Assembly (NCBI GenBank): GCA_000702025.1
Contig: JNKJ01000035.1
Span: 1 to 64,000 of the forward strand
DNA length: 64,000 nucleotides
Direction of reading: 5' to 3'
Origin: Blautia schinkii DSM 10518
GTDB taxonomy: Bacteria; Bacillota; Clostridia; Lachnospirales; Lachnospiraceae
The notes beneath the pieces are model-generated. The model saw only the letters and a list, made by a program, of their open reading frames with translations. It was not told the DNA's origin and searched no databases. Shown here one piece after another: positions 17,246-26,442 of this stretch. Numbering within the stretch: the first letter of the stretch is position 1; the number at the start of each line of letters is the position of its first letter. The position numbers and the translations under genes are program-made.

Positions 17246-18616
17246 CTATTTCATTATGTAAGAAATCGCATCCTGTATTCTGGATACATAGACCAGCTTG
17301 ATTCCCTGCGTATTCTCCATGGAGCTTCTGCACACCTCCGGCAGGATGACCGTCTCGAAACCGAGCTTCTTCGCTTCCTGTACGCGCTGTCCTGCCATAC
17401 TCACGGCGCGTACCTCTCCGCTTAAGCCAATTTCCCCAAAAGCCATCACAGTATCAGGAATCACGATATCCTTATAGCTGGAAACAACAGCCAGGCAGAT
17501 GCCCAGATCAATGGCAGGCTCTGTCATTTTCATTCCGCCTGCAATATTCACATATGCATCCGCGGAGGCCAGATGGATTCCCACCTTTTTCTCCAGCACT
17601 GCCATCAGCAGATTGACTCTGTTGAAATCTGTACCCACGGCAGTTCTTCTTGGGATACCGAAATTACTCTGGCACACAAGAGCCTGGATTTCCACGAGAA
17701 TGGGCCTTGTGCCTTCCATAGAGCAGGCCACCACCGAACCCGAGGCATCCTCCGGTCTGCCGTTAAGCAGAAATTCGGAAGGATTTTTGACCTCCTCAAG
17801 CCCTGAGCTCTGCATTTCAAACACACCGATTTCATTGGTAGAGCCAAAACGGTTTTTTACCGCGCGCAGAATGCGGTAAGAAGCATGGCGGTCTCCCTCG
17901 AAATAGAGCACGGTATCTACCATATGCTCCAGAACTCTGGGGCCTGCCACGTTTCCTTCCTTCGTTACATGTCCGACGATAAAAATAGATACCCCCATGC
18001 CCTTGGCGAGCTGCATGAGGATATTGGTGGACTCCCGCACCTGGGAAACACTGCCCGGAGCGGAGCTGATGTCCTCATGGAACATCGTCTGGATAGAATC
18101 CACAATGACGACATCCGGCTTCTTTCGCTCTATAATCTCACGAATGACCTCCAGATTCGTCTCGCAGAGAAGCTGCAGCTTATCCTTGAAGGTACCGATA
18201 CGGTTGGCCCGCAGTTTAATCTGACGTAAGGATTCCTCGCCGGAAATATAAAGCACGGACACATCCTTTTCTGCTAAATTCCTGCACACCTGCAGCAGCA
18301 GCGTGGATTTACCGATACCCGGATCACCGCCTACTAAAACCAAGGAGCCGGGGACGATTCCGCCACCCAGCACCCTGTCTAGTTCACCTATTCCACATGT
18401 CTGCCGTTCATCCTCGGACAAATTGATATCCTTAAGAATCACCGGTTCCTGCCGTTTATCCTGGCTTTTGGCCGCACTGCCGGAGGGCTTCTTCGTGGAA
18501 ATGGCTTCCTCTACGAAGGTATTCCACGCCTTACAGCCCGGGCACTGGCCCATCCATTTCGCGGATTCAAACCCACATTCCTGGCAGAAATAGACGATTT
18601 TCTTATTCTTTAGCAT
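17246..18616 (-). CDS. radA: DNA repair protein RadA (Sms)
   Basis: A 456-residue protein of usual length. An N-terminal zinc finger has C11, C14, C25 and C28. The RecA-like ATPase has Walker A GGDPGIGKST at 96-105. The RadA-specific motif KNRFGSTNEIG follows. The C-terminal third is the Lon-protease-like domain. RadA is a branch-migration helicase in recombinational repair and processing of D-loops. Its start overlaps the upstream gene by 7 bp, so it is cotranscribed with the gene at 18610-19023. Confidence 0.97.
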   Translation of the reverse strand: MLKNKKIVYFCQECGFESAKWMGQCPGCKAWNTFVEEAISTKKPSGSAAKSQDKRQEPVILKDINLSEDERQTCGIGELDRVLGGGIVPGSLVLVGGDPGIGKSTLLLQVCRNLAEKDVSVLYISGEESLRQIKLRANRIGTFKDKLQLLCETNLEVIREIIERKKPDVVIVDSIQTMFHEDISSAPGSVSQVRESTNILMQLAKGMGVSIFIVGHVTKEGNVAGPRVLEHMVDTVLYFEGDRHASYRILRAVKNRFGSTNEIGVFEMQSSGLEEVKNPSEFLLNGRPEDASGSVVACSMEGTRPILVEIQALVCQSNFGIPRRTAVGTDFNRVNLLMAVLEKKVGIHLASADAYVNIAGGMKMTEPAIDLGICLAVVSSYKDIVIPDTVMAFGEIGLSGEVRAVSMAGQRVQEAKKLGFETVILPEVCRSSMENTQGIKLVYVSRIQDAISYIMK

Positions 18617-19023
18617 TTGACGATTTTTACTTCCACTTTTGCGGCGCTGCCAAGTTCTGCGCTGAAGGACAGCTTCCCGCCAAGGTTGGTTTTCATCGCG
18701 CCTGTGCTGGAACCATTGATGAATACTTCATATTCTGTGTCGCTTTCCAGCTCGACTGTAATCTGTGCATCTTCAGGACCTTCCACCTCAAAGCTGATGC
18801 TGGAACCATCCTGTGCCAGGTGAAATACGGACGTTCCTGGTACGGATTCATATACAAACATACCGTTACGCTCCAGCTTGGTAATCTCCTTGAAGGTTTT
18901 TACTTTATACATATCGCCCTGGTGCTGGTAATCCGATAACTTTGATTTCTGGTCAAGCTCGTAATCACCAAAACTTATGGTACCGTTCTCTTCTGTGCGA
19001 ATGAGTTCCTTTACTACTGCCAT
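18610..19023 (-). CDS. Conserved protein of unknown function, coupled to radA
   Basis: A 137-residue, probably cytoplasmic and beta-rich protein with no signal peptide or membrane segment. The N-terminal half contains VKTFKEITKLERNGMFVYES and the C-terminal half looks like a small beta-sandwich (ELESDTEYEVFINGSSTG, NLGGKLSF). Similar proteins in Lachnospiraceae genomes are, from memory, sometimes labelled endosialidase-related, which I do not trust as a function. It overlaps the start of radA by 7 bp. A conserved partner role beside radA cannot be excluded. Confidence 0.8.
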   Translation of the reverse strand: MAVVKELIRTEENGTISFGDYELDQKSKLSDYQHQGDMYKVKTFKEITKLERNGMFVYESVPGTSVFHLAQDGSSISFEVEGPEDAQITVELESDTEYEVFINGSSTGAMKTNLGGKLSFSAELGSAAKVEVKIVKC

Positions 19024-19085
19024 GATCTTATGTCCTCCCTAAGACTCTTTTGTTTGTTATTCACAAATTTGCTTTTCGCACTTTC

Positions 19086-19114
19086 ATTATATAATAAATT
19101 GCTTTTCTTTACCA
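19086..19114 (-). promoter_or_regulatory. Probable promoter of the 18610-radA operon
   Basis: On the - strand there is a perfect -10 TATAAT (19091-19086) with a weak -35 TGGTAA (19114-19109) at 17-bp spacing. R2 begins about 45 bp upstream. Confidence 0.5.
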
Positions 19115-19157
19115 GAGGGTCGCTAAATATTTTATATCTTTTTCACAATTGGCGGGA

Positions 19158-19422
19158 GCCCCGGAAAGGTGTTGAACGGTAAGCGGGAGGAAAATGGGGG
19201 CGGGAGGCTGGCTGGGCGGTGTGTATCCGCGTGAGGCTGATGCTCGCTTCCCCTCAACTAAGTGATAACTGCGACTAAAGCGCTCACGAAGAGCGTTCGC
19301 GCTTAAGTCTCCGTAATCACTGGATTTTCGGGCGCGCTTCCGCAAATCAGCCTCACGCGGATACACACCGCCCAGCCAGCCTCCCGCCCCCATTTTCCTC
19401 CCGCTTACCTACCACTACGTTT
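19158..19422 (+). repeat. Repeat element R2: conserved core in 63-bp perfect inverted arms
   Basis: Arms 19178-19240 and 19347-19409 are perfectly complementary over all 63 bp, the longest in the set. The core (19241-19346) has the shared blocks CTCAACTAA, AACTGCGACTAA, GCTCACGAAGAGC, TTCGCGC, AAGTCTCCGTA and TGGATTTTCGGGCGCGC. The inner stem is AGTGAT / ATCACT where R4 and R5 have ATTCCC / GGGAAT. The 5' flank CCCCGGAAAGGTGTTGAAC and 3' flank TACCACTACGTTT fit the consensus. Core orientation is +, toward R3. Confidence 0.93.
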
Positions 19423-19786
19423 CCACCCCACTGGAATGACTGCTCCTTACGCAGGAAGGTTCATTGGGTATGAAAGCAAATACCCCGTAGCAAATTTGCA
19501 TCGCGGCAAAGCTACGGGGTATCATAAGCACAATGTGACAGAACTTCGAGGCATCATGAGCACAGTGCAACAAAGCTACAAGTGTTGAGTTTATACTCCG
19601 CTTCAATCTGTGCCGAACATATATATCACTAGTGCTATACCTCGACGTATTTACCCCGGGATGCACTAGCCCACAGCCACTTAACAGCACCACACAAATA
19701 AACATGTAGCATGTCCGCATAATAGCATAACACCATGCCGCAGGAATAAACTACCGGGAAACGCGCCATTCCCTACAAAGGGGTGC
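19423..19786. other. Spacer between R2 and R3 with hairpins, no credible gene
   Basis: A 364-bp non-coding stretch. It contains a perfect 12-bp inverted repeat ATACCCCGTAGC / GCTACGGGGTAT (19480-19491, 19511-19522). A competing 6-bp pairing uses GGGTAT at 19466-19471. Next comes an imperfect direct repeat of about 20 bp (near 19521-19545 and 19551-19575), then a CTAGTGC / GCACTAG repeat (19629-19669). No T-run follows the hairpins, so they do not look like terminators. Function unknown. Confidence 0.55.
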
Positions 19787-20034
19787 AAACGTAGTGGAAG
19801 GTGAGGAGAAGGAGCTTGGAGGCCTGGGCAGGTCTTATCCGGGTGAGGCCGATTTGCGTAAGCGCGCCTGAAAATCCAGCACTTACGGAGACTTAAGCGC
19901 GAACGCTCTTCGTGAGCGCTTTAGTCGCAGTTAGTGATTAGTTGAAGGGAAGCGTGCATCGGCCTCACCCGGATAAGACCTGCCCAGGCCTCCAAGCTCC
20001 TTCTCCTCACCGTTCAACCACTTTTGCGGGGTCC
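19787..20034 (-). repeat. Repeat element R3: conserved core in 54-bp perfect inverted arms
   Basis: Arms 19800-19853 and 19958-20011 are perfectly complementary over 54 bp. The core (19854-19957) reads on the - strand with the same blocks as R2, including GCTCACGAAGAGC and AAGTCTCCGTA. Its inner stem is ATCACT / AGTGCT. Flanks on the - strand are ACCCCGCAAAAGTGGTTGAAC and TTCCACTACGTTT. It starts within 10 bp of the clpC stop codon in the sense direction, so clpC transcripts may run into it. It faces R2 tail to tail. Confidence 0.93.
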
Positions 20035-20039
20035 CCTTT

Positions 20040-22487
20040 CTATTTTACTACAAACCGCACTTCCTTTTTGTTCAACTGCACCTGCACAATATCCCCGCGT
20101 TTAATATGCCCCTCAAGAATCTCATTAGCCAGCTGATCCTCAATTTTGTTCTGAATGGCGCGGCGCAGTGGCCTTGCACCATACTTACTATCAAAACCAG
20201 CCTCAGCCAGATGCTCCTTCACCGAATTGGTCACCTTAAGTGTAATCTCCATCTGCTCCTGGCAGCGGTCTTCGAGTTTTTTAAGGAGTATCGTGACAAT
20301 CTTCTTAATGTGTTCTTTCGTAAGCGCATGGAATACCATAATCTCATCAATACGATTCAAAAATTCCGGTTTGAACATACGGCGTACTTCTTCCATGACA
20401 CCTGATTTCATGCGCTCATAATCCTGTTTTTCATCCTCATTGGAGATGAAGCCCAGGCGCTTCGGTTCAATAATGGCCTGTGCGCCTGCGTTTGAGGTCA
20501 TGATGATAATCGTCTGTTTAAAGTCAACCTTTCTGCCGTGGGCGTCGGTGATATGTCCGTCGTCCAATACCTGAAGCAGGATGTTAAAGACATCCGGGTG
20601 GGCTTTCTCAATCTCGTCGAAAAGTATTACGCTGTATGGATTACGGCGTACTTTTTCGCTGAGCTGGCCTCCCTCGTCATAGCCTACATATCCGGGCGGT
20701 GAGCCGATGAGCTTGGAAACACTGTGTTTCTCCATGTACTCCGACATGTCCACACGGATCATAGCCTGCTCGCTTCCGAATACAGAATCTGCCAAAGCCT
20801 TGGAAAGCTCCGTCTTGCCGACTCCTGTTGGTCCTAAGAAAAGGAAGGAACCGATGGGCCTGTTGGGATCTTTCAGGCCTACACGGCCACGCTTTACTGC
20901 CTGGGCCACGGCCTTCACCGCATCCTCCTGTCCGATTACACGCTTGTGCAGTTCTTTTTCCAGATGAGCCAGGCGTTTTGTTTCGCCTTCTGTGAGCCGC
21001 TGCACCGGGATTTTGGTCCAGTCAGATACAATATCCGCCACAGATGCTTCCGTGACTACCAAGGGTTTCTTTTTATTTTTGCGGTCCGCCTTTGTTTTCA
21101 GCTTTGCAATCTCGGCTTCTACCTGACGCTGGCGTTCCTGCGCGTTTCTGGCACGCTCCAGGTCAGCATCCTTGATTGCTTCTTCTTTTTCTTTAAGAAG
21201 ATCTTTGATCTCCAGCTCCAGCACTTCCATCTCAGGCGTGGATTTATAGCCTGCAAGCTGCACCTTTGAGGCGGCCTCATCTATAATGTCAATGGCTTTA
21301 TCCGGAAGGAAGCGGTCATTGATGTACCGTACGGACATTTTTACCGCTGCGTCAAGCGCCTCATCCTCAATCTTTACACCATGGTGCTTCTCGTAGTAGG
21401 GACGGAGGCCCTTGAGAATGGCTACAGCCTCCTCTTCAGACGGCTCGTCTACGGTCACCGGCTGGAAACGGCGCTCCAGGGCCGCGTCCTTTTCAATATA
21501 TTTACGGTATTCCTCAAGTGTGGTCGCACCGATCAGCTGGATTTCTCCTCTGGAAAGGGATGGCTTGAGGATGTTGGATGCATCCAGTGCGCCCTCGGCG
21601 CCTCCTGCTCCAATTATAGTATGGAGTTCGTCAATAAAGAGCAGAATTCCCTGATGCTCCCGTACCTCATCTACCACGTTACGGATACGCTCCTCGAACT
21701 CGCCGCGGTATTTACTTCCGGCAACCATACCGGATAAATCGAGAACCACCACGCGTTTATTCTTCACTGTGTCCGGAACCATTCCCGAAACAATACGCTG
21801 GGCAAGACCTTCTGCGATGGCGGTTTTGCCCACGCCAGGTTCTCCCACAAGGCAAGGGTTGTTCTTGGTCCGGCGGCTCAGAATCTGAATCAGGCGGGCA
21901 ATCTCCTTTTCCCTTCCCACCACGGGGTCCAGTCTGCCGTCTGCTGCCAAAGCAGTCAGGTCACGGCTGTACTGATCCAGGGTTGGGGTGCTTGTGGCTT
22001 TTTTATTCCGCATGGCCTTTGCAGACTGGAATTCCTCTGCTATGGCTTCGTTATCCAGACCCATCGCAGTCAGAATTCCCGCGTAAAGCTTCTGGATATT
22101 TACTCCCATGGTATATAAAAGTCTCGTCGCCACACAATCTGTTTCCTTGAGCATGGCGAGAAGAAGATGCTCTGTGCCCGCACGCTCCGCATGCATGGCT
22201 TCTGCCTCCTCTAATGCATTGTCAATGAGCTTCTTTGCCCTGGGACTGTATCCGGGGTCGCGCTCTATCGTTGTCTCGGGCGGGGCGATCAGTTTGTCGA
22301 CTAAGGCCAGAAGGCGGTCTGCCTCCACGCTGAATTCCTCCAGCACCTTACCCGCGGTTCCTTCTTCCTCGCCTAAAAGCCCAATCAAAATGTGTTCTGT
22401 TCCAATATAACTATGATTGCAAGACTGTGCTGTTTTTTTCGCCAGCATCAAAGCATTCCATGCCTGTCTGGTAAATTTTTCCTGCAT
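20040..22487 (-). CDS. clpC: ATP-dependent Clp protease ATPase subunit ClpC
   Basis: An 815-residue Hsp100 unfoldase of usual ClpC length. The N-terminal Clp_N double repeat covers about 1-145. The first AAA+ module has GEPGVGKTA near residue 217. A UVR-like coiled middle segment lies near 410-470. The second AAA+ module has GPTGVGKTE near 550, and a ClpB-D2-small domain closes the protein. It feeds substrates to ClpP. It follows a GntR-type regulator gene by 18 bp with a GGAGG site. No CtsR, McsA or McsB gene is nearby, unlike the Bacillus clpC operon. Confidence 0.96.
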   Translation of the reverse strand: MQEKFTRQAWNALMLAKKTAQSCNHSYIGTEHILIGLLGEEEGTAGKVLEEFSVEADRLLALVDKLIAPPETTIERDPGYSPRAKKLIDNALEEAEAMHAERAGTEHLLLAMLKETDCVATRLLYTMGVNIQKLYAGILTAMGLDNEAIAEEFQSAKAMRNKKATSTPTLDQYSRDLTALAADGRLDPVVGREKEIARLIQILSRRTKNNPCLVGEPGVGKTAIAEGLAQRIVSGMVPDTVKNKRVVVLDLSGMVAGSKYRGEFEERIRNVVDEVREHQGILLFIDELHTIIGAGGAEGALDASNILKPSLSRGEIQLIGATTLEEYRKYIEKDAALERRFQPVTVDEPSEEEAVAILKGLRPYYEKHHGVKIEDEALDAAVKMSVRYINDRFLPDKAIDIIDEAASKVQLAGYKSTPEMEVLELEIKDLLKEKEEAIKDADLERARNAQERQRQVEAEIAKLKTKADRKNKKKPLVVTEASVADIVSDWTKIPVQRLTEGETKRLAHLEKELHKRVIGQEDAVKAVAQAVKRGRVGLKDPNRPIGSFLFLGPTGVGKTELSKALADSVFGSEQAMIRVDMSEYMEKHSVSKLIGSPPGYVGYDEGGQLSEKVRRNPYSVILFDEIEKAHPDVFNILLQVLDDGHITDAHGRKVDFKQTIIIMTSNAGAQAIIEPKRLGFISNEDEKQDYERMKSGVMEEVRRMFKPEFLNRIDEIMVFHALTKEHIKKIVTILLKKLEDRCQEQMEITLKVTNSVKEHLAEAGFDSKYGARPLRRAIQNKIEDQLANEILEGHIKRGDIVQVQLNKKEVRFVVK

Positions 22488-22505
22488 TCTGTCCTCCTGT
22501 CTATC

Positions 22506-22874
22506 TTATTGATATTCATCAAAAATTTCATCAATCAGCTGATGTGCTTCTTCTCTTGTAATATTTTTACAGCAACCTTTGGCAAGCGCCACTGTCATGT
22601 TCTGCTTCAGTTCGTTCAACGCCCGCACCTTATCAACATCAATGGCAATTACTGCGCCGCGCCTGCGGTCAATGGTGACAAATCCCTCCTGACGGAGCAG
22701 GGAGTATGCCTTGTTGACCGTGTGCATATTGATGCCGATATTCTCGGCGAGCTGCCGTACGGACGGAAGGGGATCACCCTCCTGAAGTCTGGACGTGGCA
22801 ATGCCCATGATAATCTGGTTGGTTAGCTGTATGTAGATAGCTTCATCGCTGTTAAAGTCTATTTCAATGACCAT
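22506..22874 (-). CDS. GntR-family regulator, YtrA type, upstream of clpC
   Basis: A 122-residue regulator. The N-terminal winged helix (about residues 10-75) has the GntR signature LPSVRQLAENIGIN and TVNKAYSLLRQEGF. The C-terminal tail is only about 45 residues, typical of the short YtrA subfamily, which lacks a large ligand domain. It is the first gene of the clpC operon. A perfect 14-bp inverted repeat at 22929-22965, about 55 bp before the start codon, is a likely operator, so it may control clpC in place of CtsR. The inducing signal is unknown. Confidence 0.92.
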   Translation of the reverse strand: MVIEIDFNSDEAIYIQLTNQIIMGIATSRLQEGDPLPSVRQLAENIGINMHTVNKAYSLLRQEGFVTIDRRRGAVIAIDVDKVRALNELKQNMTVALAKGCCKNITREEAHQLIDEIFDEYQ

Positions 22875-22928
22875 ACGGCCACCTCCTAAGTGATTTTATC
22901 GGCAAGGGGCTTATCTATCTGCGTATCA

Positions 22929-22965
22929 GTACAACGAATAATAAGTAACTGATTATTCGTTGTAC
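22929..22965. promoter_or_regulatory. Perfect 14-bp inverted repeat, candidate GntR operator
   Basis: GTACAACGAATAAT and its exact complement ATTATTCGTTGTAC are separated by 9 bp. Its place just upstream of the GntR-clpC operon, and the GT...AC ends usual for GntR-type operators, suggest an autoregulatory site. A possible promoter (TGGTAC, 17 bp, TTATTA on the - strand) lies inside it. Confidence 0.6.
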
Positions 22966-23210
22966 CAGGAAAATAAATGCCCATGCCTGCTCACCTGAAC
23001 ATAGGTGAGTGTTATACACATAGTAGCATGGATAGCACTTAAGGTCAACAATTTAATCTTGGTGGATGCTGGGATGGCGGTAAATGAGCCCATCTTATTG
23101 TGTGTAATTACTCTATTCCTTAAATTGTTCCGTATCCCTCTATGGCATGATAACAGGGACTTTAACGGTATACACACTTGTGTAGTGTGTACCACTTAAT
23201 ATCGTGTATA
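22966..23210. other. Unexplained intergenic stretch with several inverted repeats
   Basis: About 245 bp without a credible gene. It holds a 7-bp hairpin CTCACCT / AGGTGAG (22990-23009) and a 10-bp inverted repeat AACAATTTAA / TTAAATTGTT about 60 bp apart. A third hairpin has arms near GTATACACAC and GTGTGTAC at about 23169-23192. It could be a small structured RNA or the decayed end of an insertion sequence. I recognise neither. Confidence 0.4.
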
Positions 23211-23240
23211 AGAAAAAGAACAGGCTTTGCCACCTGCTCT
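23211..23240 (-). terminator. Rho-independent terminator downstream of the glycosidase operon
   Basis: On the - strand AGAGCAGG pairs with CCTGTTCT (8 bp, one wobble) around an 8-nt loop, followed by TTTTTCT. It lies about 310 bp past the GH43 stop codon. Confidence 0.7.
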
Positions 23241-23290
23241 CATCTTCATATAATCTTCCTATGTTTTCTACTCGCCTGCCAGATTTAAAA

Positions 23291-23415
23291 CTATACGTTC
23301 AACTGCGTTGCTGACATAAATCCATTCTGTCCTAAACATTTTATAAATTCTTCTTCCGTCATTCCGGCAATCTGTGAACAATATCCGATAGATACTCCAC
23401 TTTGTTTGTAAAAAG
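23291..23415 (-). pseudogene. UPF0175-like gene remnant
   Basis: On the - strand about 40 codons are open to a TAG stop at 23291. The translation contains SGVSIGYCSQIAGMTEEEF followed by IKCLGQNGF. This matches the helix-turn-helix tail of UPF0175 proteins (pattern GxSxGxAAxLAGMxxxEFIxxLxxxG), small DNA-binding proteins often acting as antitoxins. An in-frame stop lies just before it and no start or N-terminal half is present, so it is a remnant. Confidence 0.6.
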
Positions 23416-23551
23416 CCTAATGTTTCATTACATAATGTTTATTTTACGCCACATCTGCGATGCATTAGCCACTAAAATATCCTCTTTGCAGAGACGATAC
23501 TTCTTTGTAGAGACGTTTTAATGCCAAGGGACGCTGGAATATGATATTCAT

Positions 23552-25189
23552 TTATTTGCCGCTTCCGTCATATACAAATCTCCGGAAATCTGCACATTTT
23601 TTATGCTCCCGTAAGTCCTGCGCACAGATTCCCACAAAAGCACCGGTAAACCCATAAGTAAAATCATCAGACAAATTCGTTACATCAAATTCCCCGCCGA
23701 TTAGAATCTTTTTTCCCTCTTTCCGGTAAAAAAACTGTGCCTCACGCTCCCATACCTCCACACCTAACACAAATCGCGGTCCCTGCGTCATCACTTCCTC
23801 CATCAGCCGGTATTCGCCTGCATAGATACTTGCCGCACAGAGCATTGTACTATGCTTCTCTTCATCATAGGTGACATAAAGATAGTAAAGATTTTCCTCA
23901 TTGTATCGCAGAATCAGCCCCGCAGTATGCTGGAAGCATTCAGGTTCATATTCCATCTCCGTAAAAGCCGTAAAACAGAAATCACACTGTCTTCTTGCAA
24001 GAAGTGTCTGCCTAAAACGCGAGCAAATACCGTTTTCTCCCAGAAGCCTGAGCCATCCCGGTCTTGCACTCAAAGAATAATCAACCTCTGTATGGGGTAG
24101 ACGCAAAGTCTGAAAATCCCTCCAAAAACTATCATCTTCAAATACATATTCCCGTCTCACACCACTAAGTCTGTATTCCGGCATGACATGTAATTTTCCC
24201 GGAACTTCATAAAACTCCTTGGGGCTGTTTCCCCCGCTTTTCAACCAGGGCCATCCATCTCTCCAGACAATTTCCTGAATCGCCGTCTCCCTGCCCAGCA
24301 CACAAGACTTCGTACCCGGCAGCGGGCGTGCACAAAGATGTGCCAGATACCATTGTCCAGCCTCAGTTTCACACAGGCTCCCATGACCGGCCTTTTGCAG
24401 GTAATCCTTTTCCCCGGAAGTAAGGATAGGATTCCCCGGATGAACCTCATACGGACCCTCAAGCTTACGGCTCCTGGCCACGGTCACTGCATGTTCGTAG
24501 CTTGTACCGCCCTCCGCACAGACAAGATAATAATATGCATCCTTCCTGTAGAGATGTGGCCCCTCTGTATATCCAAGCGATGTTCCCTTAAAAATATTAA
24601 CCGGACTACCGATAAGTCTTTGCTCCCTGACCGAATATTCCTGTAGCAGGATACCGGTGAAGCATTCCGGCCCGCACCCTTTCCGATAGTCCCACTGCAT
24701 ATTTACCAGCCACTTTCTTCCGTCCCTGTCATGGAACAACGAAGGGTCGAATCCGCTGGAATTCAGGTATACAGGTTTTGACCAGGGACCCTGAACTGTC
24801 TTGGCGGTCACCAGATAATTATCCATATCCTTTATCCGCCCCTGATTCGTAACAACCGTGTAAACCAGATAAAAACATCCGTCCGCATAGCTTAAATCCG
24901 GCGCCCAGATTCCCTCCGATGCAGAAATGCCCCGCATATCAAGCAGTTCCTCCCGGTCAAGGGGCTCTGCTGACAGCCTAAAGTTAACCAAATCCTTTGA
25001 TTCATAAATCCTTACTCCCGGAAACCATTCAAAGGTGGAATTGGCTATGTAATAGGTGTCCTCCACCCGGATCATACATGGGTCAGGAGCAAATCCCGGT
25101 ATGACCGGATTGCGCACACTGGTATGTAAAGCTTCTCCTGCTTGTCCTAAAGGATTATGTACAACAGTTTCCTTACTTGTCATCTCCAT
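23552..25189 (-). CDS. Glycoside hydrolase family 43 (beta-xylosidase/arabinofuranosidase-like)
   Basis: A 545-residue enzyme. The N-terminal five-bladed propeller (about residues 27-320) shows the GH43 triad: base Asp36 in GFAPDP, pKa-modulating Asp148 in SSGFDPSLF and acid Glu209 in YTEGPH. The C-terminal half is a beta-sandwich as in XynB-type members. There is no signal peptide, so it acts in the cytoplasm on imported oligosaccharides. Its start overlaps the upstream glycosidase by 17 bp. The family removes xylose or arabinose from short xylan fragments; the specific linkage is not readable here. Confidence 0.93.
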   Translation of the reverse strand: MEMTSKETVVHNPLGQAGEALHTSVRNPVIPGFAPDPCMIRVEDTYYIANSTFEWFPGVRIYESKDLVNFRLSAEPLDREELLDMRGISASEGIWAPDLSYADGCFYLVYTVVTNQGRIKDMDNYLVTAKTVQGPWSKPVYLNSSGFDPSLFHDRDGRKWLVNMQWDYRKGCGPECFTGILLQEYSVREQRLIGSPVNIFKGTSLGYTEGPHLYRKDAYYYLVCAEGGTSYEHAVTVARSRKLEGPYEVHPGNPILTSGEKDYLQKAGHGSLCETEAGQWYLAHLCARPLPGTKSCVLGRETAIQEIVWRDGWPWLKSGGNSPKEFYEVPGKLHVMPEYRLSGVRREYVFEDDSFWRDFQTLRLPHTEVDYSLSARPGWLRLLGENGICSRFRQTLLARRQCDFCFTAFTEMEYEPECFQHTAGLILRYNEENLYYLYVTYDEEKHSTMLCAASIYAGEYRLMEEVMTQGPRFVLGVEVWEREAQFFYRKEGKKILIGGEFDVTNLSDDFTYGFTGAFVGICAQDLREHKKCADFRRFVYDGSGK

Positions 25190-26432
25190 ATAAATCCCTC
25201 ACCATATTCACCGCCAGTATGTTCCAGTTCAGAAAACCGCCATTCATCACCGGTTCACCGCTAAGAGGATCATAATATTCATGCAGATCTCCTGTTTTCT
25301 CCAAATCCTCCCCTAGCAGAAGCAGCGTCCTGCGGCAAAGCTCCTCCGCATCCTCGCGATACCCGTATCTGAGGAGTCCTTTAAACACCACATAATTTGC
25401 CACCGTCCACACAGGTCCCAGCCAGTCAGAGGGATTGTTTGTTGCCGCAATACAGTACATTTTTTCATCCTTGGAAAGTGTTGCCAGCCCGTATGGACTA
25501 CCAAACGTCTCCTCATCCTTCCAGTGCGCAGAAAGTGCCTCCGCCTGTTCTTCAGTGGCAAATCCAGCCCAAAGAGGAATAAATCCGGACCACACACGGA
25601 TTTTGATGGGCAGTGTTTTCCAGAATACACCCAGACCCTGGTGAAACCAGTCGAATTTTCTGGTGCAGATATCCACATCTACCGAATAGAAAAACGCATC
25701 GCGCTTATCCCAGCATTCACTTTGGACCGCTTTGATCAGCTTCTCTCTCTTTTCAAGATAAAACGCCTGCGCTTCTGTTTTACCAAATCTTTCGGCAATT
25801 CTTGCCATACAATTTAGTTCCTCCACCATAAAACTGTTAAGGAAAATATTCGCAGTAGAGGCTTTGGGCCGCCCAAAGGTAGCCGGATCATTATCCATGC
25901 CTATCATGATATCATCCTGCCATACATAAAGCCCGCAGTTATCATGATAATAGTACTTATCATAACACATAAAGTATTTCTCAAGCTTGCCGAAATTTTC
26001 TTCCATCCATCCGAAATCATTCACATAATCACTGATCAGGCATATCTGCTGGCAGAGGAAGGGTTTATGCATATTCATCAGTACGCCTTCTTTATGCTTC
26101 ATATTCAGATATGGTTCCGGCCAGTCCTGTACTTCAATCATCATCGGAATGTATCCATCCTCAAGCTGATGGTCAAAAAAGTTCTGAACATTTCCTTTGG
26201 CATGGATGACAATACGCTCCTGTGTCTCTTCGTCGAAATCCTCCATCATGGACAGCAGGGCGTACACAGACCAGAAAGTATCCCAATCCCACACATTTCC
26301 GTCGTAAACAGACCCCGGATCAATAAAAGGATAACGGATAAATTCTCTCGGCTGCTTTAGTACGGTCTGAACATTCTTTTTAACAAATTCCCGGATATCC
26401 TTTTCGTATTGTAAATATTTTTTGTCTAACAT
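25173..26432 (-). CDS. (alpha/alpha)6-barrel glycosidase, trehalase/MGH1-like
   Basis: About 419 residues, cytoplasmic. Segments WDWDTFWSVYAL near residue 50, QDDIMIGMDNDP mid-protein, GFIPLWAGFATEEQA, and NNPSDWLGPVWTVANY near the C-terminal third are typical of the GH37/GH63/mannosylglycerate-hydrolase-like barrel fold. The Asp in IMIGMDNDP and the Glu in the C-terminal GDLHEYYDP are candidate catalytic acids. The ATG at 26432 follows GGTGG closely and is favoured over a GTG at 26441. It lies between the permease gene and GH43 and probably hydrolyses the imported glycoside. Its substrate is unknown. Confidence 0.8.
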   Translation of the reverse strand: MLDKKYLQYEKDIREFVKKNVQTVLKQPREFIRYPFIDPGSVYDGNVWDWDTFWSVYALLSMMEDFDEETQERIVIHAKGNVQNFFDHQLEDGYIPMMIEVQDWPEPYLNMKHKEGVLMNMHKPFLCQQICLISDYVNDFGWMEENFGKLEKYFMCYDKYYYHDNCGLYVWQDDIMIGMDNDPATFGRPKASTANIFLNSFMVEELNCMARIAERFGKTEAQAFYLEKREKLIKAVQSECWDKRDAFFYSVDVDICTRKFDWFHQGLGVFWKTLPIKIRVWSGFIPLWAGFATEEQAEALSAHWKDEETFGSPYGLATLSKDEKMYCIAATNNPSDWLGPVWTVANYVVFKGLLRYGYREDAEELCRRTLLLLGEDLEKTGDLHEYYDPLSGEPVMNGGFLNWNILAVNMVRDLYGDDK

Positions 26433-26442
26433 CTTCTCCACC

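Noticed and set aside
19109..19393. 94-residue open frame on the - strand across R2
   Set aside because: It is an open frame through the repeat core. The same arm-core-arm DNA in R1, R3, R4 and R5 does not keep the frame, and the arms change as complementary DNA rather than as codons.
19415..19720. 101-residue - strand frame with a lipoprotein-like start (LSGC)
   Set aside because: No ribosome-binding site, odd composition after the first 25 residues, and it lies over the hairpins of the R2-R3 spacer.
20040..22487. clpB instead of clpC
   Set aside because: The N-terminal repeats, UVR-like short middle segment and total length fit ClpC; the long ClpB coiled-coil middle domain is absent.
22953..23195. 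80-residue - strand frame over the inverted repeats upstream of GntR-clpC
   Set aside because: No ribosome-binding site and it covers the perfect palindrome and other hairpins; it could be a fragment of a lost insertion-sequence gene but that cannot be shown.
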